A stretch of DNA of 64,000 nt from Arthrobacter sp. OV608 (GCA_900110595.1 FOEZ01000004.1:186001-250000); one strand, 5' to 3'; positions 1-9,005 are shown, numbered from the stretch's first letter. Notes: generated by a model from the sequence alone, not told the origin. Numbers and translations are program-made.

Positions 1-1
1 G

Positions 2-229
2 CTCAAGTGGGAGGGCGATCCGTCCCTGCACCCGTCCAACGCCTACGAGAGCAACGTCAAGATGAGCTGCCTCACCATTGCCGGGTCGGCTGCACGGGTC
101 ACCGAGTGGCTGGGCGAGCCGGTGGAAAAGCCCCTCGAAGACGTGGCCGTTGACTGGGTGGCGCCGCACGGTACGCCCGGCATCCTGTCCGTCACTTTCG
201 AAACCGCCAGCGGAGCCGTCACCATCTGA
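2..229 (+). CDS. C-terminal end of a VOC/glyoxalase-like protein (partial)
   Basis: Open frame entering from the left edge: 75 codons, then TGA. It reads LKWEGDPSLHPSNAYESN at the start and ends SVTFETASGAVTI. The pattern of a substrate-face strand, a helix of about 20 residues containing a VTEWLG motif and a closing 'TASGAVTI' strand resembles the last module of Glyoxalase_3-type VOC proteins, but too little is visible for a substrate or a firm family call. The N-terminus lies outside the window. A strong stem-loop follows the stop by about 10 nt, so this is probably the last gene of its transcript. Confidence 0.5.
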   Translation, partial: LKWEGDPSLHPSNAYESNVKMSCLTIAGSAARVTEWLGEPVEKPLEDVAVDWVAPHGTPGILSVTFETASGAVTI

Positions 230-239
230 CCCTCCGTCC

Positions 240-267
240 GATGCCCGGGCCGCCCCGCCCGGGCATC
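240..267 (+). terminator. Stem-loop terminator after the VOC-like gene
   Basis: Perfect 11-bp inverted repeat, GATGCCCGGGC at 240-250 and GCCCGGGCATC at 257-267, with a 6-nt loop, 10 nt after the stop codon at 229. There is no clear T-tract after it, which is common for actinobacterial terminators. Confidence 0.65.
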
Positions 268-314
268 GTAGTGGTGCGCCCCGGTTATCGCCTGGGCACC
301 CTGTCCTTCCAAAC

Positions 315-366
315 TTCGGCCGCCATCAGCCGGTGACAACGGCGTCACCAGTTGATGGCGGCCGAA
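315..366. repeat. Nested inverted repeat (14-bp outer, 6-bp inner stem)
   Basis: TTCGGCCGCCATCA at 315-328 is the exact reverse complement of 353-366. Inside it, GGTGAC (332-337) pairs with GTCACC (344-349) around a 6-nt loop, with a 3x3 internal loop between the stems. It lies in the 443-bp non-coding stretch between the VOC-like gene and the HNH gene. It could be a second bidirectional terminator, a protein-binding palindrome or a REP-like element; the sequence does not decide. Confidence 0.6.
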
Positions 367-468
367 TCCATGTCCCGAACCCGTCCGGGATTGAGTCTGG
401 GCCGGCAGCCATATTCCCCGATCGTCTGAAGGATCCCGATTTCCGGGTTGAAGAGAAACCCACCATCA

Positions 469-564
469 CCCCCCGCAGCTTTCCCCGCAACGCGCCATCA
501 CCCCCCGCAGCTTTCCCCGCAACGCGCCACCACCTCCCGCAGCTTTCCCCGCAACGCGCCACCA
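469..564. repeat. Three tandem copies of a 32-bp unit
   Basis: Units at 469-500, 501-532 and 533-564 share the core GCAGCTTTCCCCGCAACGCG. They differ only at the unit start (CCCCCC or CCTCCC) and in the final ATCA/ACCA. A partial copy of the unit tail (CACCATCA) precedes the array at 461-468. The array ends 108 bp upstream of the HNH gene. The rest of the gap between 230 and 672 holds the two inverted repeats listed separately and no credible gene. Confidence 0.85.
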
Positions 565-672
565 CCTGGTGTCCTGGGCTTCCATGGAAAGCGTCAAAAA
601 ACGTTTGAAGAAATTTCCTGGGACAGCTTCTGAAGACCCTGTTTTGTCAGACCCCCTCACGATGATTGGTTT

Positions 673-2238
673 ATGGGGAAAGCGGCAGTGGTGAAGGCAT
701 TTGAGGACATCAAGGCCGCCCTTGCTGTGCTCAATTCCGAGGTGGATGGGTGTGGGTCGGAGCCGTTCTCGGATGCTGATCCGCTAGCCGGGCTGGCGGA
801 TGGGTGCCTGGACATCCTCGCCGGGGCGCGGACCGCTGAGGCCGGGATCGCCGCTGTGAAGGCCCGGGCTGCCGTGACGTATGCGGACACTGCCCACGCC
901 ATTGCGGGGCCGGACGCCCCGGTGCAGGGAGTGGAAATGGCTGTCGCCGCGGAAATCGGAGCCCTCCTGGCCCTCGGTCCCCGGGCAGCCGGTGCGTTCC
1001 TGGCCGCGTCCCATACTGTGTCCAAGGAGTTGCCGCTGGCGTTCTCGGCGTTGCAGTCCGGGACGATCACCTGGCCGCATGCCCTGGTCGTGGTGGAGGA
1101 AACAGCCGGCCTTGACCCCGCCGGTGCCGCCGCATTTGAGGCCCACTTCCTGGACCCGGACGTGCCCCGGCCGGCCGCGGCTGCCCCGATCGGGGAGCTG
1201 CCCGCGTACCGGTTCCGTGCCAAGGCCAGGAACTGGCGGGAACGCCACCACCCCGAATCCATCGAGAAACGCCATGCCAAGGGTGTGGCGGACCGGCGGG
1301 TGGAATACCGGCCGGATCGGGACGGGATGGCCTGGCTGTCCGCCTGCCTGCCCGCGGACCAGGCGATGGCGGGCTGGAACCGGCTCACCGCCCTCGCCCG
1401 CGGGATGCAAGGACCCGACGAGTCCCGCACCCTCACCCAGTTAACGGCCGACAACTTTACCGAAGCGATTCTTGGCAGCGGCAACCACTCCGGGCGTGCC
1501 CATGCAGGCGGTGCCGACGGAACCCATGCTCTGCCCGGCAACGGCAACGGCATCGGTGCCGATGCCGGAACCAGCGCCGATGCGGCGCCGGGCCCGTTGT
1601 CGGGGATCCGGGCGCAGGTGCTGGTCACCGTGCCGGCCCTCGCCCTGATGGGCCAGACTGATGAGCCGGCAATGCTGGACGGGTATGGGCCTATTCCACC
1701 CTCGATGGCGCGCAGGCTCATCGCTGATGGTGCCGCCTCGTTCTACCGTGTGCTGGTAGATCCGCGGGACGGCGCACCGTTGGAGATTGGCCGGACCAGC
1801 TACCGGGTGAGCAAGGCGATGCGCCAATGGCTGAGGCTGCGGGACGGCAAATGCCCGTTCCCCGGCTGCAACAACCCATCCCTGGACAACGAGGCTGACC
1901 ATATTCTCGCCTGGGCCAACGGCGGCAGCACCGGGGTATCGAACCTGGGACAACCCTGCCCGAAGCATCACAAACTCCGCCACACCAGCGGCTGGAAACC
2001 CACCCCGGCCACGAAAACCGAACCACCCGGCTGGACCTCACCCACAGGCCGGCACTACAAAAGCGAACACCAGGACTGGGAACCACCCCACTGGCCACAA
2101 CAATCGAAGCCAGGACAACAGCAGCCAGAGCAACTGCTGCCTGTCCGCCTCAATCCAACTTGCCTGCCCCCGGACTTTGTCTACTGCCCCTCCCCAGGAG
2201 AAGAAGAACTCGAGCGGTTCCTCCACGGCCGCTCTTAG
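673..2238 (+). CDS. DUF222 / HNH endonuclease domain protein (13E12-type)
   Basis: 521 aa. The N-terminal two thirds match the helical DUF222 region that precedes HNH domains in the multicopy actinobacterial '13E12 repeat' family. The C-terminal HNH/zinc module is intact: CPFPGC (C394, C399), the EADH catalytic segment (H410) and CPKHH (C429, H432, H433), followed by KLRH. A DNA-nicking or cleaving activity is expected from the family; its biological role is not established. Residues 270-315 form a Gly/Ala/Asn-rich linker. I keep ATG 673 because the DUF222 helix begins right after it, although no good ribosome-binding site precedes it. The gene stands alone between two unrelated tandem-repeat arrays. 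Confidence 0.85.
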   Translation: MGKAAVVKAFEDIKAALAVLNSEVDGCGSEPFSDADPLAGLADGCLDILAGARTAEAGIAAVKARAAVTYADTAHAIAGPDAPVQGVEMAVAAEIGALLALGPRAAGAFLAASHTVSKELPLAFSALQSGTITWPHALVVVEETAGLDPAGAAAFEAHFLDPDVPRPAAAAPIGELPAYRFRAKARNWRERHHPESIEKRHAKGVADRRVEYRPDRDGMAWLSACLPADQAMAGWNRLTALARGMQGPDESRTLTQLTADNFTEAILGSGNHSGRAHAGGADGTHALPGNGNGIGADAGTSADAAPGPLSGIRAQVLVTVPALALMGQTDEPAMLDGYGPIPPSMARRLIADGAASFYRVLVDPRDGAPLEIGRTSYRVSKAMRQWLRLRDGKCPFPGCNNPSLDNEADHILAWANGGSTGVSNLGQPCPKHHKLRHTSGWKPTPATKTEPPGWTSPTGRHYKSEHQDWEPPHWPQQSKPGQQQPEQLLPVRLNPTCLPPDFVYCPSPGEEELERFLHGRS

Positions 2239-2355
2239 CGAACCCGGAATCTAAGAGGGCCGCCCGACGACCTGCAGATCACGCATGCCGGCATACGGGG
2301 CTGGGCGGGTGAAGCACTCCGACAAGGCTCAACAGTGGTCGACCGAACCTTGCTT

Positions 2356-2529
2356 TGTCAGCTGGGCCGCTTCAGGCCTAACCGTGTCAGCTGGGCCGCT
2401 TCAGGCTTAACCGTGTCAACTGGGCCGCTTCAGGCCTAACCCTGTCAACCGGGCCGCATCAGGCCTAGCCCTGTCAACCGGGCCGCGTCAGGCCTAACCG
2501 TGTGAGCTGGGCCGCGTCAACTGGGCCGC
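2356..2529. repeat. Six tandem copies of a 29-bp unit
   Basis: Units start at 2356, 2385, 2414, 2443, 2472 and 2501, exactly 29 bp apart. The consensus is TGTCARCYGGGCCGC, one variable base, then TCAGGCCTAACC and G/C. From about 2515 to 2570 the pattern decays into shorter GCGTCAACTGGGC-like pieces that run almost to the stop codon of the protease gene at 2573. There are no spacers, so it is not a CRISPR array. It fills most of the 334-bp gap between the convergent HNH and protease genes; nothing else is visible in that gap. Confidence 0.9.
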
Positions 2530-2572
2530 GTCAGCCTGGGCGCTTCAACCTTGCTGCGTCAGCTTGCCTGCC

Positions 2573-3352
2573 CTAACCCAGTCCGACGGCCCTGCCGAAG
2601 AGGCTGAATCCCACGAACGCCACGATGTCCAGGAGTGCGTGGGCGATCACCAGCGGCATCACCCGCCGCGTCCGGGTATACAGCCACGCAAAGACCACCC
2701 CCATCACAAAATTGCCGATGAATGGTCCGAAGCCCTGGTACAGGTGGTAGCTGCCGCGCAGCAGCGAGCTCACCATAATGGACAGTGGTACGCTCCAGCC
2801 GAACTTCCCAAACCGGTCCAGCAGGTACCCCACCACAATGACTTCCTCCACCACTGCGTGGCGGATCGCGGACAGGATCAGCACCGGGACCGTCCACCAG
2901 TAGGCGCCCAGTGCGCTCGGAATGATCGCGGTGGTGATTCCCAGCGCCCTGCCCGCGGCGTACAGGCCAAGGGACGGGATGCCGATCAGCGCCGCCAGTC
3001 CCAGCCCCTGGAACATGTCCCGGCCCGGGCGTGCAAAGTTGAAGCCCAGCTTGCGGAATGCGGAACCGGGGTTGCCGCCGTCACCTGCCGCCGCGTGCCG
3101 CTGGTCGGTGAGGAAGTAGATCACCAGCAGCACCGGCACCAGCGCGAAAATGATGTCCAGCAGCTGGTAGGTGAGGTCGAAATACTCCCGCGTGCTCTGC
3201 GAACGGTTGAGAGTGGAGGTACCTTCCGCCAGCGGCGCCCGGGTCATCTTGTCCAGGAGCTGCACCACTGAGTACACGGCAGACTGCCCCAAGGACAGGC
3301 CTAAGACAATCCAGACTTCGATCCGCAGACGACGGCGGGAGGGAACCAGCAT
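2573..3352 (-). CDS. CPBP-family intramembrane metalloprotease (CAAX protease-like)
   Basis: 259 aa with about six to seven hydrophobic segments. The CPBP (Abi/CAAX prenyl-protease) motifs are present: paired glutamates E169-E170 in VVEEVIVVGYLLDR, a histidine in RGSYHLYQG, and a C-terminal HALLD segment. Family members are membrane-embedded glutamate/histidine proteases; in bacteria their substrates are mostly unknown. The arginine of the usual EExxxR pattern is displaced (EEVIVVGYLLDR), so activity is likely but not certain. It is a monocistronic leftward gene, convergent with the HNH gene across the 29-bp repeat array. Confidence 0.85.
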   Translation of the reverse strand: MLVPSRRRLRIEVWIVLGLSLGQSAVYSVVQLLDKMTRAPLAEGTSTLNRSQSTREYFDLTYQLLDIIFALVPVLLVIYFLTDQRHAAAGDGGNPGSAFRKLGFNFARPGRDMFQGLGLAALIGIPSLGLYAAGRALGITTAIIPSALGAYWWTVPVLILSAIRHAVVEEVIVVGYLLDRFGKFGWSVPLSIMVSSLLRGSYHLYQGFGPFIGNFVMGVVFAWLYTRTRRVMPLVIAHALLDIVAFVGFSLFGRAVGLG

Positions 3353-3452
3353 GTACCCATCTTGCCTGCAGTTTCTGGATCCAGGCTGATTGGCCGGCGG
3401 TCACACGTGGCGGCGCGGGATCAGCGCCTAAGTATGGTTCCAGCTCAAAGCT

Positions 3453-4241
3453 TCAGCTGCCGGCGACGATCACTTCCGTGCCGTTGGCCTCGAATGCCGC
3501 CTTGTCCCGCGCCGAGATGCCCGAGTCCGTGATCAGGCGGGTGAAGTTATACCCGTCCATGGTGGCGAAGGCACGCACGCCAACCTTGGAGGAGTCGGCC
3601 AGCACGTAGGAAACGCGCGCGCGGCTGGCCAGCAGGGCGTTGACCGAGGCTTCGCCCTCCCCCGTATTGGTTGGCCCTACCTCGGGATCGATGCCGTTGA
3701 CACCGATGAAGGCGATGTCCAGCACCACCTTCTGCATGATGATGTCAGTGTAGGGGCCCACCAGTTCGTAGGACCTCGGGTTCAGGATTCCGCCGGTGAC
3801 CATGACCTTGATGTTGGGCCGCACGGCCAATTGCCCTGCGATGTTGATGGCGTTGGTCACCACCGTCAGGGTGGGCTGGTTGGAGGGCGCGTTGAGGTCC
3901 TCGCGGGTAGCCAGGATCTGTGCCAGCACGGTGCTAGTGGTGCCACCGCAGAGGCCGATGACGGCGCCGGGAGCTATGAGGCGGGACGCGGCCTGGGCGA
4001 TCTGCTGCTTGGCCTCGGCGTGATCATCCCGGTTGTACCGGCCGGGCAGGTCGTACGCAAGGGCACCCGTTGTGGCGCCACCCCGGGTCCGGGTGAGCAG
4101 CCGGCGTTTGGCCAGGCTGTCCAGGTCGCGCCGGGCCGTGGCAGGCGAGACGTGGAGGGTGCTGACGATCTCATCGACCTCCACTTGGCCGGTCTTGGCG
4201 AGGAGGTCAAGGATTGCCGTCAGACGGTCGGTGCGGGTCAT
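3453..4241 (-). CDS. DeoR/GlpR-family transcriptional regulator
   Basis: 262 aa. The N-terminal DeoR winged helix begins at RTDRLTAILDLLAKTGQ and includes the recognition stretch STLHVSPATARRDLDSLAK. The C-terminal DeoRC sugar-phosphate sensor domain carries GLCGGTTSTVLAQ and IAFIGVNGID, typical effector-pocket segments. An in-frame ATG lies 11 codons upstream (4274), but a GGAGG site sits 7 nt before the ATG at 4241, inside that extension, so 4241 is preferred. It follows hutI by 97 bp with its own probable promoter/operator. The effector is likely a phosphorylated sugar from family precedent; the target genes are not evident here. Confidence 0.9.
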   Translation of the reverse strand: MTRTDRLTAILDLLAKTGQVEVDEIVSTLHVSPATARRDLDSLAKRRLLTRTRGGATTGALAYDLPGRYNRDDHAEAKQQIAQAASRLIAPGAVIGLCGGTTSTVLAQILATREDLNAPSNQPTLTVVTNAINIAGQLAVRPNIKVMVTGGILNPRSYELVGPYTDIIMQKVVLDIAFIGVNGIDPEVGPTNTGEGEASVNALLASRARVSYVLADSSKVGVRAFATMDGYNFTRLITDSGISARDKAAFEANGTEVIVAGS

Positions 4242-4284
4242 GCAAGTGCCTCCAGATACTCCCGCCACCAGCATCGATGACGTT

Positions 4285-4301
4285 TTCTGATCATAACAGA
4301 A
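4285..4301 (-). promoter_or_regulatory. Probable promoter/operator of the DeoR gene
   Basis: The inverted repeat TTCTG-7 nt-CAGAA (4285-4301) overlaps a good -10 box, TATGAT on the minus strand (4290-4295), about 49 nt before the start codon. A TTAGAT hexamer lies 17 nt further upstream. Overlap of a palindrome with the -10 box suits autorepression. Two TGATCA sites (4288-4293, 4308-4313) flank the element. Confidence 0.45.
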
Positions 4302-4338
4302 CCCAAATGATCATCTAACGTCAATTTGAGGGATGGTT

Positions 4339-5550
4339 TCAGCGAGCCCGGGCTCCGGCCCGCCATACAGCGTACGTCAGCGGCATGCCGGGGCGGTACG
4401 CAAGGTGCGTCGCGGACGGCGCGTTCAGCAGGTGGAGGTCAGCACGGTGTCCGACGGCGATGGAACCCACCGCCCGTTCGCCATCGGCGTCGTTCCCCTT
4501 GTCCTTCCCGAGCGCAAGAGCCCCGCCGTAGGTTGCAGCCCGGACGGCTTCGTGGACACTCAGATGCATCTGCAGCACCGCGGTCGTCACACAAAAGGCC
4601 ATGGAGCTCGTGTAGGACGTGCCCGGGTTGCAGTTCGAGGCGAGCGCCACCTGGACACCGGAGTCGAGGAGTTCCCGTGCCGGGGCAAGGGGCTGGCGGG
4701 TTGAGAGGTCGCAGGCAGGCAGGCATGTTGCCACCGTGCCGCGGGTACCGGTTCCGGTGGCGGCATCCCACCCCGCCCAGGTCCCGGCCAGGGCATCCAC
4801 GTCCTTGTCGGCCAAGTAATTCACGTGGTCCACACTGGCGGCTTCGAACTCAACCGCGAGCTGGACACCGGGCCCCTCGCCGAGCTGGTTGCCGTGGACG
4901 CGCAGTCCCAGGCCGGCGTCACGGCAGGCCAGCAGGACCCGGCGGGACTGCTCGGCGTCGAACGCCCCCGTCTCACAGAACACGTCGGCCCACTGCGCAT
5001 ATGGACGCACGGCGGCGAGCATCGGTCCGCACACAAGATCCAGGTAGTCGTCCGGATCTTGCCCGGCGGGGACAAGGTGCGCGCCAAGGTATGTCACCTG
5101 GTCCGCAATCGTGGAGGCGATGCGCGCGCTCCGGGCTTCATGCTCAACGTCCAGGCCGTACCCGGTCTTGGTCTCAAGGTAGGTGGTTCCCTGCGAGACA
5201 GCTTCGGCCACACGGCCCAGCGCCAGCCGGGTGAGGTCGAAGTCGGACGTTGCCCTGGTGGCGTTCATGGTCACCCCGATGCCACCGGCGGAGTAGGACT
5301 CACCCGCCATCCGCGCCTCGAATTCGGCCGTCCGGTCGCCGGCGAACAGCAGGTGGGTGTGCGAGTCCACCCACCCGGGGAGCACGGCACGTCCGCCGGC
5401 GTCGACGGCGTCATCCGCAGCGGGAGCGTCGGCTGCGGCACCAACCCACGAAATGCGCTCGCCTTCAATCACCACAGCGGCATCTTTCAAGACCCGGTGG
5501 TCCAGGTCCTGGGTCATCAGCTCGGCGATATTGGTGATCAGGGTGCTCAT
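4339..5550 (-). CDS. hutI: Imidazolonepropionase
   Basis: 403 aa, the usual length. It hydrolyses 4-imidazolone-5-propanoate to N-formimino-L-glutamate, the third step of histidine degradation. It is an amidohydrolase-superfamily protein with the metal-binding DSHTH motif (H64, H66), the HutI-specific segments VHGNQLGEGPG and SVDHVNYL, and the signature ASNCNPGTSYTSSM. Start: the frame stays open about 85 codons upstream, but that runs into the oxidoreductase gene; MSTLITNIAEL at 5550 fits the family. It begins 11 nt after the FAD oxidoreductase stop, so the two are probably co-transcribed. No hutH or hutU is in the window, so this is an isolated hut gene here. Confidence 0.93.
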   Translation of the reverse strand: MSTLITNIAELMTQDLDHRVLKDAAVVIEGERISWVGAAADAPAADDAVDAGGRAVLPGWVDSHTHLLFAGDRTAEFEARMAGESYSAGGIGVTMNATRATSDFDLTRLALGRVAEAVSQGTTYLETKTGYGLDVEHEARSARIASTIADQVTYLGAHLVPAGQDPDDYLDLVCGPMLAAVRPYAQWADVFCETGAFDAEQSRRVLLACRDAGLGLRVHGNQLGEGPGVQLAVEFEAASVDHVNYLADKDVDALAGTWAGWDAATGTGTRGTVATCLPACDLSTRQPLAPARELLDSGVQVALASNCNPGTSYTSSMAFCVTTAVLQMHLSVHEAVRAATYGGALALGKDKGNDADGERAVGSIAVGHRADLHLLNAPSATHLAYRPGMPLTYAVWRAGARAR

Positions 5551-5561
5551 AGGACCATTCT

Positions 5562-6674
5562 TCAGCGCCGGACGGACCAGCGGGTGGCCGCCAGCGCCTG
5601 CGCTGTCCGGGATGCCGGACCCGTCGCCGCTGTTTCCGTTGTACTCTGGCCCGCAAGGATCTGGGCGGCGGCCAGTTCCGCCATTGCCGCTGAAGTCTGG
5701 AAGCCGTAACCCCCTTGGCCGGCGAGCCAGTAGAATCCCGGCGCTTCTGCGTCGAAACCGGCCACCGGCACGCCGTCGGCCGCCTCCGTCCGCAGCCCCG
5801 TCCACGCCCTGCGGACCTCGGTGATGCCCAGGGTGGTCACCTGGTTCAGCCGGGCCACCAGGCGCTCCATGTCCCCGGGCCGGGGCTTGGCGTCTTCGGG
5901 CCCGCTGGGCACGGTCTCGGAGGGCGAAATCAGGACGTCCGCGCCGTCGCGGCGGAAGTAGAACGAGTTGTCCGCTGCCGCCACCATGGGGCTGCGTTCA
6001 GGCAGGGGGCGTTCGACGGCGGCAATCGCCGCAGTGCGCCGGTACGGCTGCAGCCCGAGCTTTTCCACCCCGCTGATGACGGCCAGTTCGTCCGCCCACG
6101 CGCCGGCAGCGTTCACCAGGACACCGGCTTCGAAGGCTTCCATGCCAGCGCCCACCTGCCAGCCGGAGCCCACGCGCTGGGCGGAGTGGACCCGGGCTCC
6201 GGTGATGATGTCCACGCCGGCGGCGAGCGCCCGTTGGCGGTGGTCCGCCAGCAGCAGGGGTGCGTTGCAGCCGAAGGAGCCGGTATCAAGTCCGGCGGCG
6301 CGGAATGTTCCCGGGATGAGCGCGGGGCAAAGCTCCAGCGCTTCGGCCGGGGTGATGGACCGCATGTGCCCGCTCGCTTCGGCCGCCACCGCGTCCTCCG
6401 TACCAATCAGCATAAAGCTGCGCGGCGAGAGCACCGGCTCGGGCAGTTCGGCATCGCGCGCTGCGATCAGTTCCAGGGTCCGGACTGTCAGTTCCTGGAC
6501 CACTGCCGGGCCGTAGCTGGGGATGAGTTGGCGGGCGGAGCGGGAGGACGTGTGGTACGCCAACTCCTGCTCCGCCTCCACCAGCGCAACAGTGCAATTC
6601 CCTGCCAGGGCAGAGGCAAGGGACAACCCGGCGATGCCGCCGCCAACAATCAGGACGTCGTAGTGTGCTGCCAT
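5562..6674 (-). CDS. FAD-dependent oxidoreductase (DAO superfamily)
   Basis: 370 aa. The N-terminal dinucleotide fold YDVLIVGGGIAGLSLASAL (residues 5-23) binds FAD. The C-terminal end has the DAO-type segment GFYWLAGQGGYGFQTSAAMAEL. The family oxidises amino groups of glycine, sarcosine, D-amino acids or glycerol-3-phosphate; an L-2-hydroxyglutarate oxidase or glycine-oxidase-like role is also possible. Substrate is not decidable from sequence. Its place between kbl (79 bp upstream) and hutI (11 bp downstream) points to amino-acid breakdown. The start ATG follows an AAGG-type site. Confidence 0.8.
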   Translation of the reverse strand: MAAHYDVLIVGGGIAGLSLASALAGNCTVALVEAEQELAYHTSSRSARQLIPSYGPAVVQELTVRTLELIAARDAELPEPVLSPRSFMLIGTEDAVAAEASGHMRSITPAEALELCPALIPGTFRAAGLDTGSFGCNAPLLLADHRQRALAAGVDIITGARVHSAQRVGSGWQVGAGMEAFEAGVLVNAAGAWADELAVISGVEKLGLQPYRRTAAIAAVERPLPERSPMVAAADNSFYFRRDGADVLISPSETVPSGPEDAKPRPGDMERLVARLNQVTTLGITEVRRAWTGLRTEAADGVPVAGFDAEAPGFYWLAGQGGYGFQTSAAMAELAAAQILAGQSTTETAATGPASRTAQALAATRWSVRR

Positions 6675-6753
6675 GCCTTCATCCTTGCAGAGTTATGCCG
6701 GGCTGTGACCGCCCGCAGGCTGCATCCTCAGGCCGCGTCCTTAGGCTGCGTCC

Positions 6754-7950
6754 TCAGCCTGCCACCTCGGCACGGCTGGCGACGAAGGCACCCACGCATG
6801 CCTCGACGTCGTCCGCTGAATGCGCGGCCGAAAGCTGCACGCGGATCCTTGCCGCCCCGCGCGGAACCACCGGGAAGCTGAAGGCGGTGACGAAGACGCC
6901 GTGCTTCAGCATCCGGTCCGCCACCTTCGCGGCCAGGACGGCGTCGCCGAACATCACCGGGACGATGGCGTGTTCGCCGGGCAGCAGGTCAAAGCCTTCC
7001 TCCGTCATGCGGCGCCGGAACAGTGCGGCATTCTCAAAGAGCTGGCGACGGAGATCCGCCGAGTTCTCCACCAGGTCCAGGGCTTTGATGGTGGCGGCCA
7101 CGATGGCCGGGGCCAGCGAGTTGGAAAACAGGTAGGGGCGGGCCTTCTGCCGGAGCATGGCCACCACTTCACTGCGGCCGGAGACGTATCCGCCCGAGGC
7201 GCCGCCCAGTGCCTTACCGAATGTGCCGGTGTAGATGTCCACCCGGTGCGAAACGCCGGCGTGTTCGGGAGTGCCTGCCCCGGTTGCCCCCATGAAGCCG
7301 ACCGCGTGCGAGTCGTCCACCATCACCAGGGCATCATGCTTCTCGGCGAGGTCGCAGATCGCTTCCAGTGGCGCCAGGTACCCGTCCATGGAGAAAACGC
7401 CGTCGGTGACGATGATCTTGCGGCGGGCATCTTTTGCTTCCACCAGCTTGGCCTCCAGGTCCGCCATGTCCTGGTTGGCGTACCGGTACCGCTGTGCTTT
7501 GCAGAGGCGGATGCCGTCGATGATGGAGGCATGGTTCAGGGCATCGGAGATGATGGCATCCTCCGGGCCGAAGAGGGATTCGAAGACCCCGCCGTTGGCG
7601 TCGAAGCAGCTGGAGAACAGGATGGTGTCCTCGGTTCCGAGGAACCTGGAGACGCGGGCTTCGAGTTCCAGGTGCAGGTCCTGGGTGCCGCAGATGAAGC
7701 GCACGCTGGCCATGCCGAAGCCGCGCTCGTCCATGGCTTCCTTGGCTGCATTGATGATGTCCGGGTGGTCAGCCAGCCCCAGGTAGTTGTTCGCACAGAA
7801 GTTCAATACATCCGCGCCCGGCTGGCCAAGCACGCCGGCGTTGATGTGGCTTGACTGCGGCGAGTTGATGCTGCGTTCGGTCTTGAAGAGCCCCGCGGTG
7901 CGGATCTCCTCCAGCTCGGCGCCCAGCTGGTCCTTGATCGAGGTATACAT
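6754..7950 (-). CDS. kbl: Glycine C-acetyltransferase (2-amino-3-ketobutyrate CoA ligase)
   Basis: 398 aa, full length for the family. A PLP-dependent alpha-oxoamine synthase that splits 2-amino-3-oxobutyrate with CoA into glycine and acetyl-CoA. Visible motifs: [10 protein letters not shown] near the N-terminus, the [11 protein letters not shown] segment, DDSHAVGF (cofactor Asp), and the PLP lysine about K246 in [13 protein letters not shown]. It starts 8 nt after tdh, so the two are a classic tdh-kbl threonine degradation unit in the cytoplasm. Confidence 0.96.
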   Translation of the reverse strand: MYTSIKDQLGAELEEIRTAGLFKTERSINSPQSSHINAGVLGQPGADVLNFCANNYLGLADHPDIINAAKEAMDERGFGMASVRFICGTQDLHLELEARVSRFLGTEDTILFSSCFDANGGVFESLFGPEDAIISDALNHASIIDGIRLCKAQRYRYANQDMADLEAKLVEAKDARRKIIVTDGVFSMDGYLAPLEAICDLAEKHDALVMVDDSHAVGFMGATGAGTPEHAGVSHRVDIYTGTFGKALGGASGGYVSGRSEVVAMLRQKARPYLFSNSLAPAIVAATIKALDLVENSADLRRQLFENAALFRRRMTEEGFDLLPGEHAIVPVMFGDAVLAAKVADRMLKHGVFVTAFSFPVVPRGAARIRVQLSAAHSADDVEACVGAFVASRAEVAG

Positions 7951-7958
7951 GGTGTTCC

Positions 7959-9005
7959 TTAGAGTCGGGTCCAGTCGAGGACAACTTTTCCGCCGGCGCC
8001 GCTGCGGGCCAGGTCAAAACCCTTTTCCCAGTCGGTGGCAGGGAGCGTATCAGTAACGACGGCGGAGATGCCGGCGTGCAGCACGGGGTTGGACGAGAGC
8101 ATGGCGCTCATGGCGTACCAGGTCTCGTACATTTCGCGGCCGTAGATGCCCTTGAGCGTCAGCATGTGGGTCACCACCTTGCCCCAGTCAATCGTGATGT
8201 CCTGGCTGGGCAGCCCCAGCATCGCGATCCGGCCGCCGTGGTTCATATTGTCGATCATCTCCGGCAGGGCGGTGGGGTGGCCGGACATCTCCATGCCGAT
8301 ATCGAATCCTTCCCGCATGCCCAGCTCACGCTGGGCATCGCGGACCCTGGTGGTGGCGACGTTGATGGCGAGGTCTGCGCCCAGTCGGCGGGCCAGTTCG
8401 AGCCGGTGCGGGGACACGTCGGTGATGGCGATCTTGCGGGCACCGGCGTGGCGGGCGACGGCGATGGCCATCAAACCGATGGGCCCGGCTCCGGTGATGA
8501 GCACATCCTCGCCCACCAGCGGAAAGCTCAGGGCCGTGTGCACGGCGTTGCCGAAGGGGTCGAAGATGGCGCCGAGTTCAGGAGTCACGGAGGGATCGTG
8601 ATGGACCCAGACGTTGGTTTCGGGGATCACCACGTATTCGGCAAACGCGCCGTCCCGCTGCACGCCCACACTGACCGTGTGGATGCACATCTGCCGACGG
8701 CCCGCCCGGCAGTTCCGGCAGATTCCGCAGACCACGTGGCCTTCGCCGGACACCCGGTCCCCCACCTTGACGTCGCGGACATCCTCACCCACCTCCACCA
8801 CTTCACCGTAGAACTCGTGACCGGGGATGAGGGGAGCTTCGATGATCCCCTGCGCCCAGGAGTCCCAGGACTGGATGTGGAGGTCGGTACCGCAGATGCC
8901 GGTAGTCATCACGCGGATCTTCACGTCGGCGGGGCCTGCCACCGGTTCGGGGCGGTCCACGAACTCGAAACCGGCCTGTGGGCCGGCCTTGTACAAAGCC
9001 TTCAT
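7959..9005 (-). CDS. tdh: L-threonine 3-dehydrogenase
   Basis: 348 aa zinc-dependent medium-chain dehydrogenase. It oxidises L-threonine with NAD to 2-amino-3-oxobutyrate, the substrate of the next gene. The catalytic zinc ligand C38 lies in [14 protein letters not shown], the histidine/glutamate pair in GHEFYGEV, the four structural-zinc cysteines in [15 protein letters not shown], and the NAD-binding [18 protein letters not shown]. First gene of the leftward tdh-kbl unit, divergent from a LysR gene that may control it. Confidence 0.96.
   Translation of the reverse strand: MKALYKAGPQAGFEFVDRPEPVAGPADVKIRVMTTGICGTDLHIQSWDSWAQGIIEAPLIPGHEFYGEVVEVGEDVRDVKVGDRVSGEGHVVCGICRNCRAGRRQMCIHTVSVGVQRDGAFAEYVVIPETNVWVHHDPSVTPELGAIFDPFGNAVHTALSFPLVGEDVLITGAGPIGLMAIAVARHAGARKIAITDVSPHRLELARRLGADLAINVATTRVRDAQRELGMREGFDIGMEMSGHPTALPEMIDNMNHGGRIAMLGLPSQDITIDWGKVVTHMLTLKGIYGREMYETWYAMSAMLSSNPVLHAGISAVVTDTLPATDWEKGFDLARSGAGGKVVLDWTRL

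Noticed and set aside
2356..2529. CRISPR array
   Set aside because: Units are directly adjacent with a 29-bp period and no spacers; no cas gene in the window.
5551..5805. N-terminal extension of hutI
   Set aside because: The frame stays open into the FAD oxidoreductase gene, but the extension has no homologous feel and HutI proteins begin near MSTLITN.
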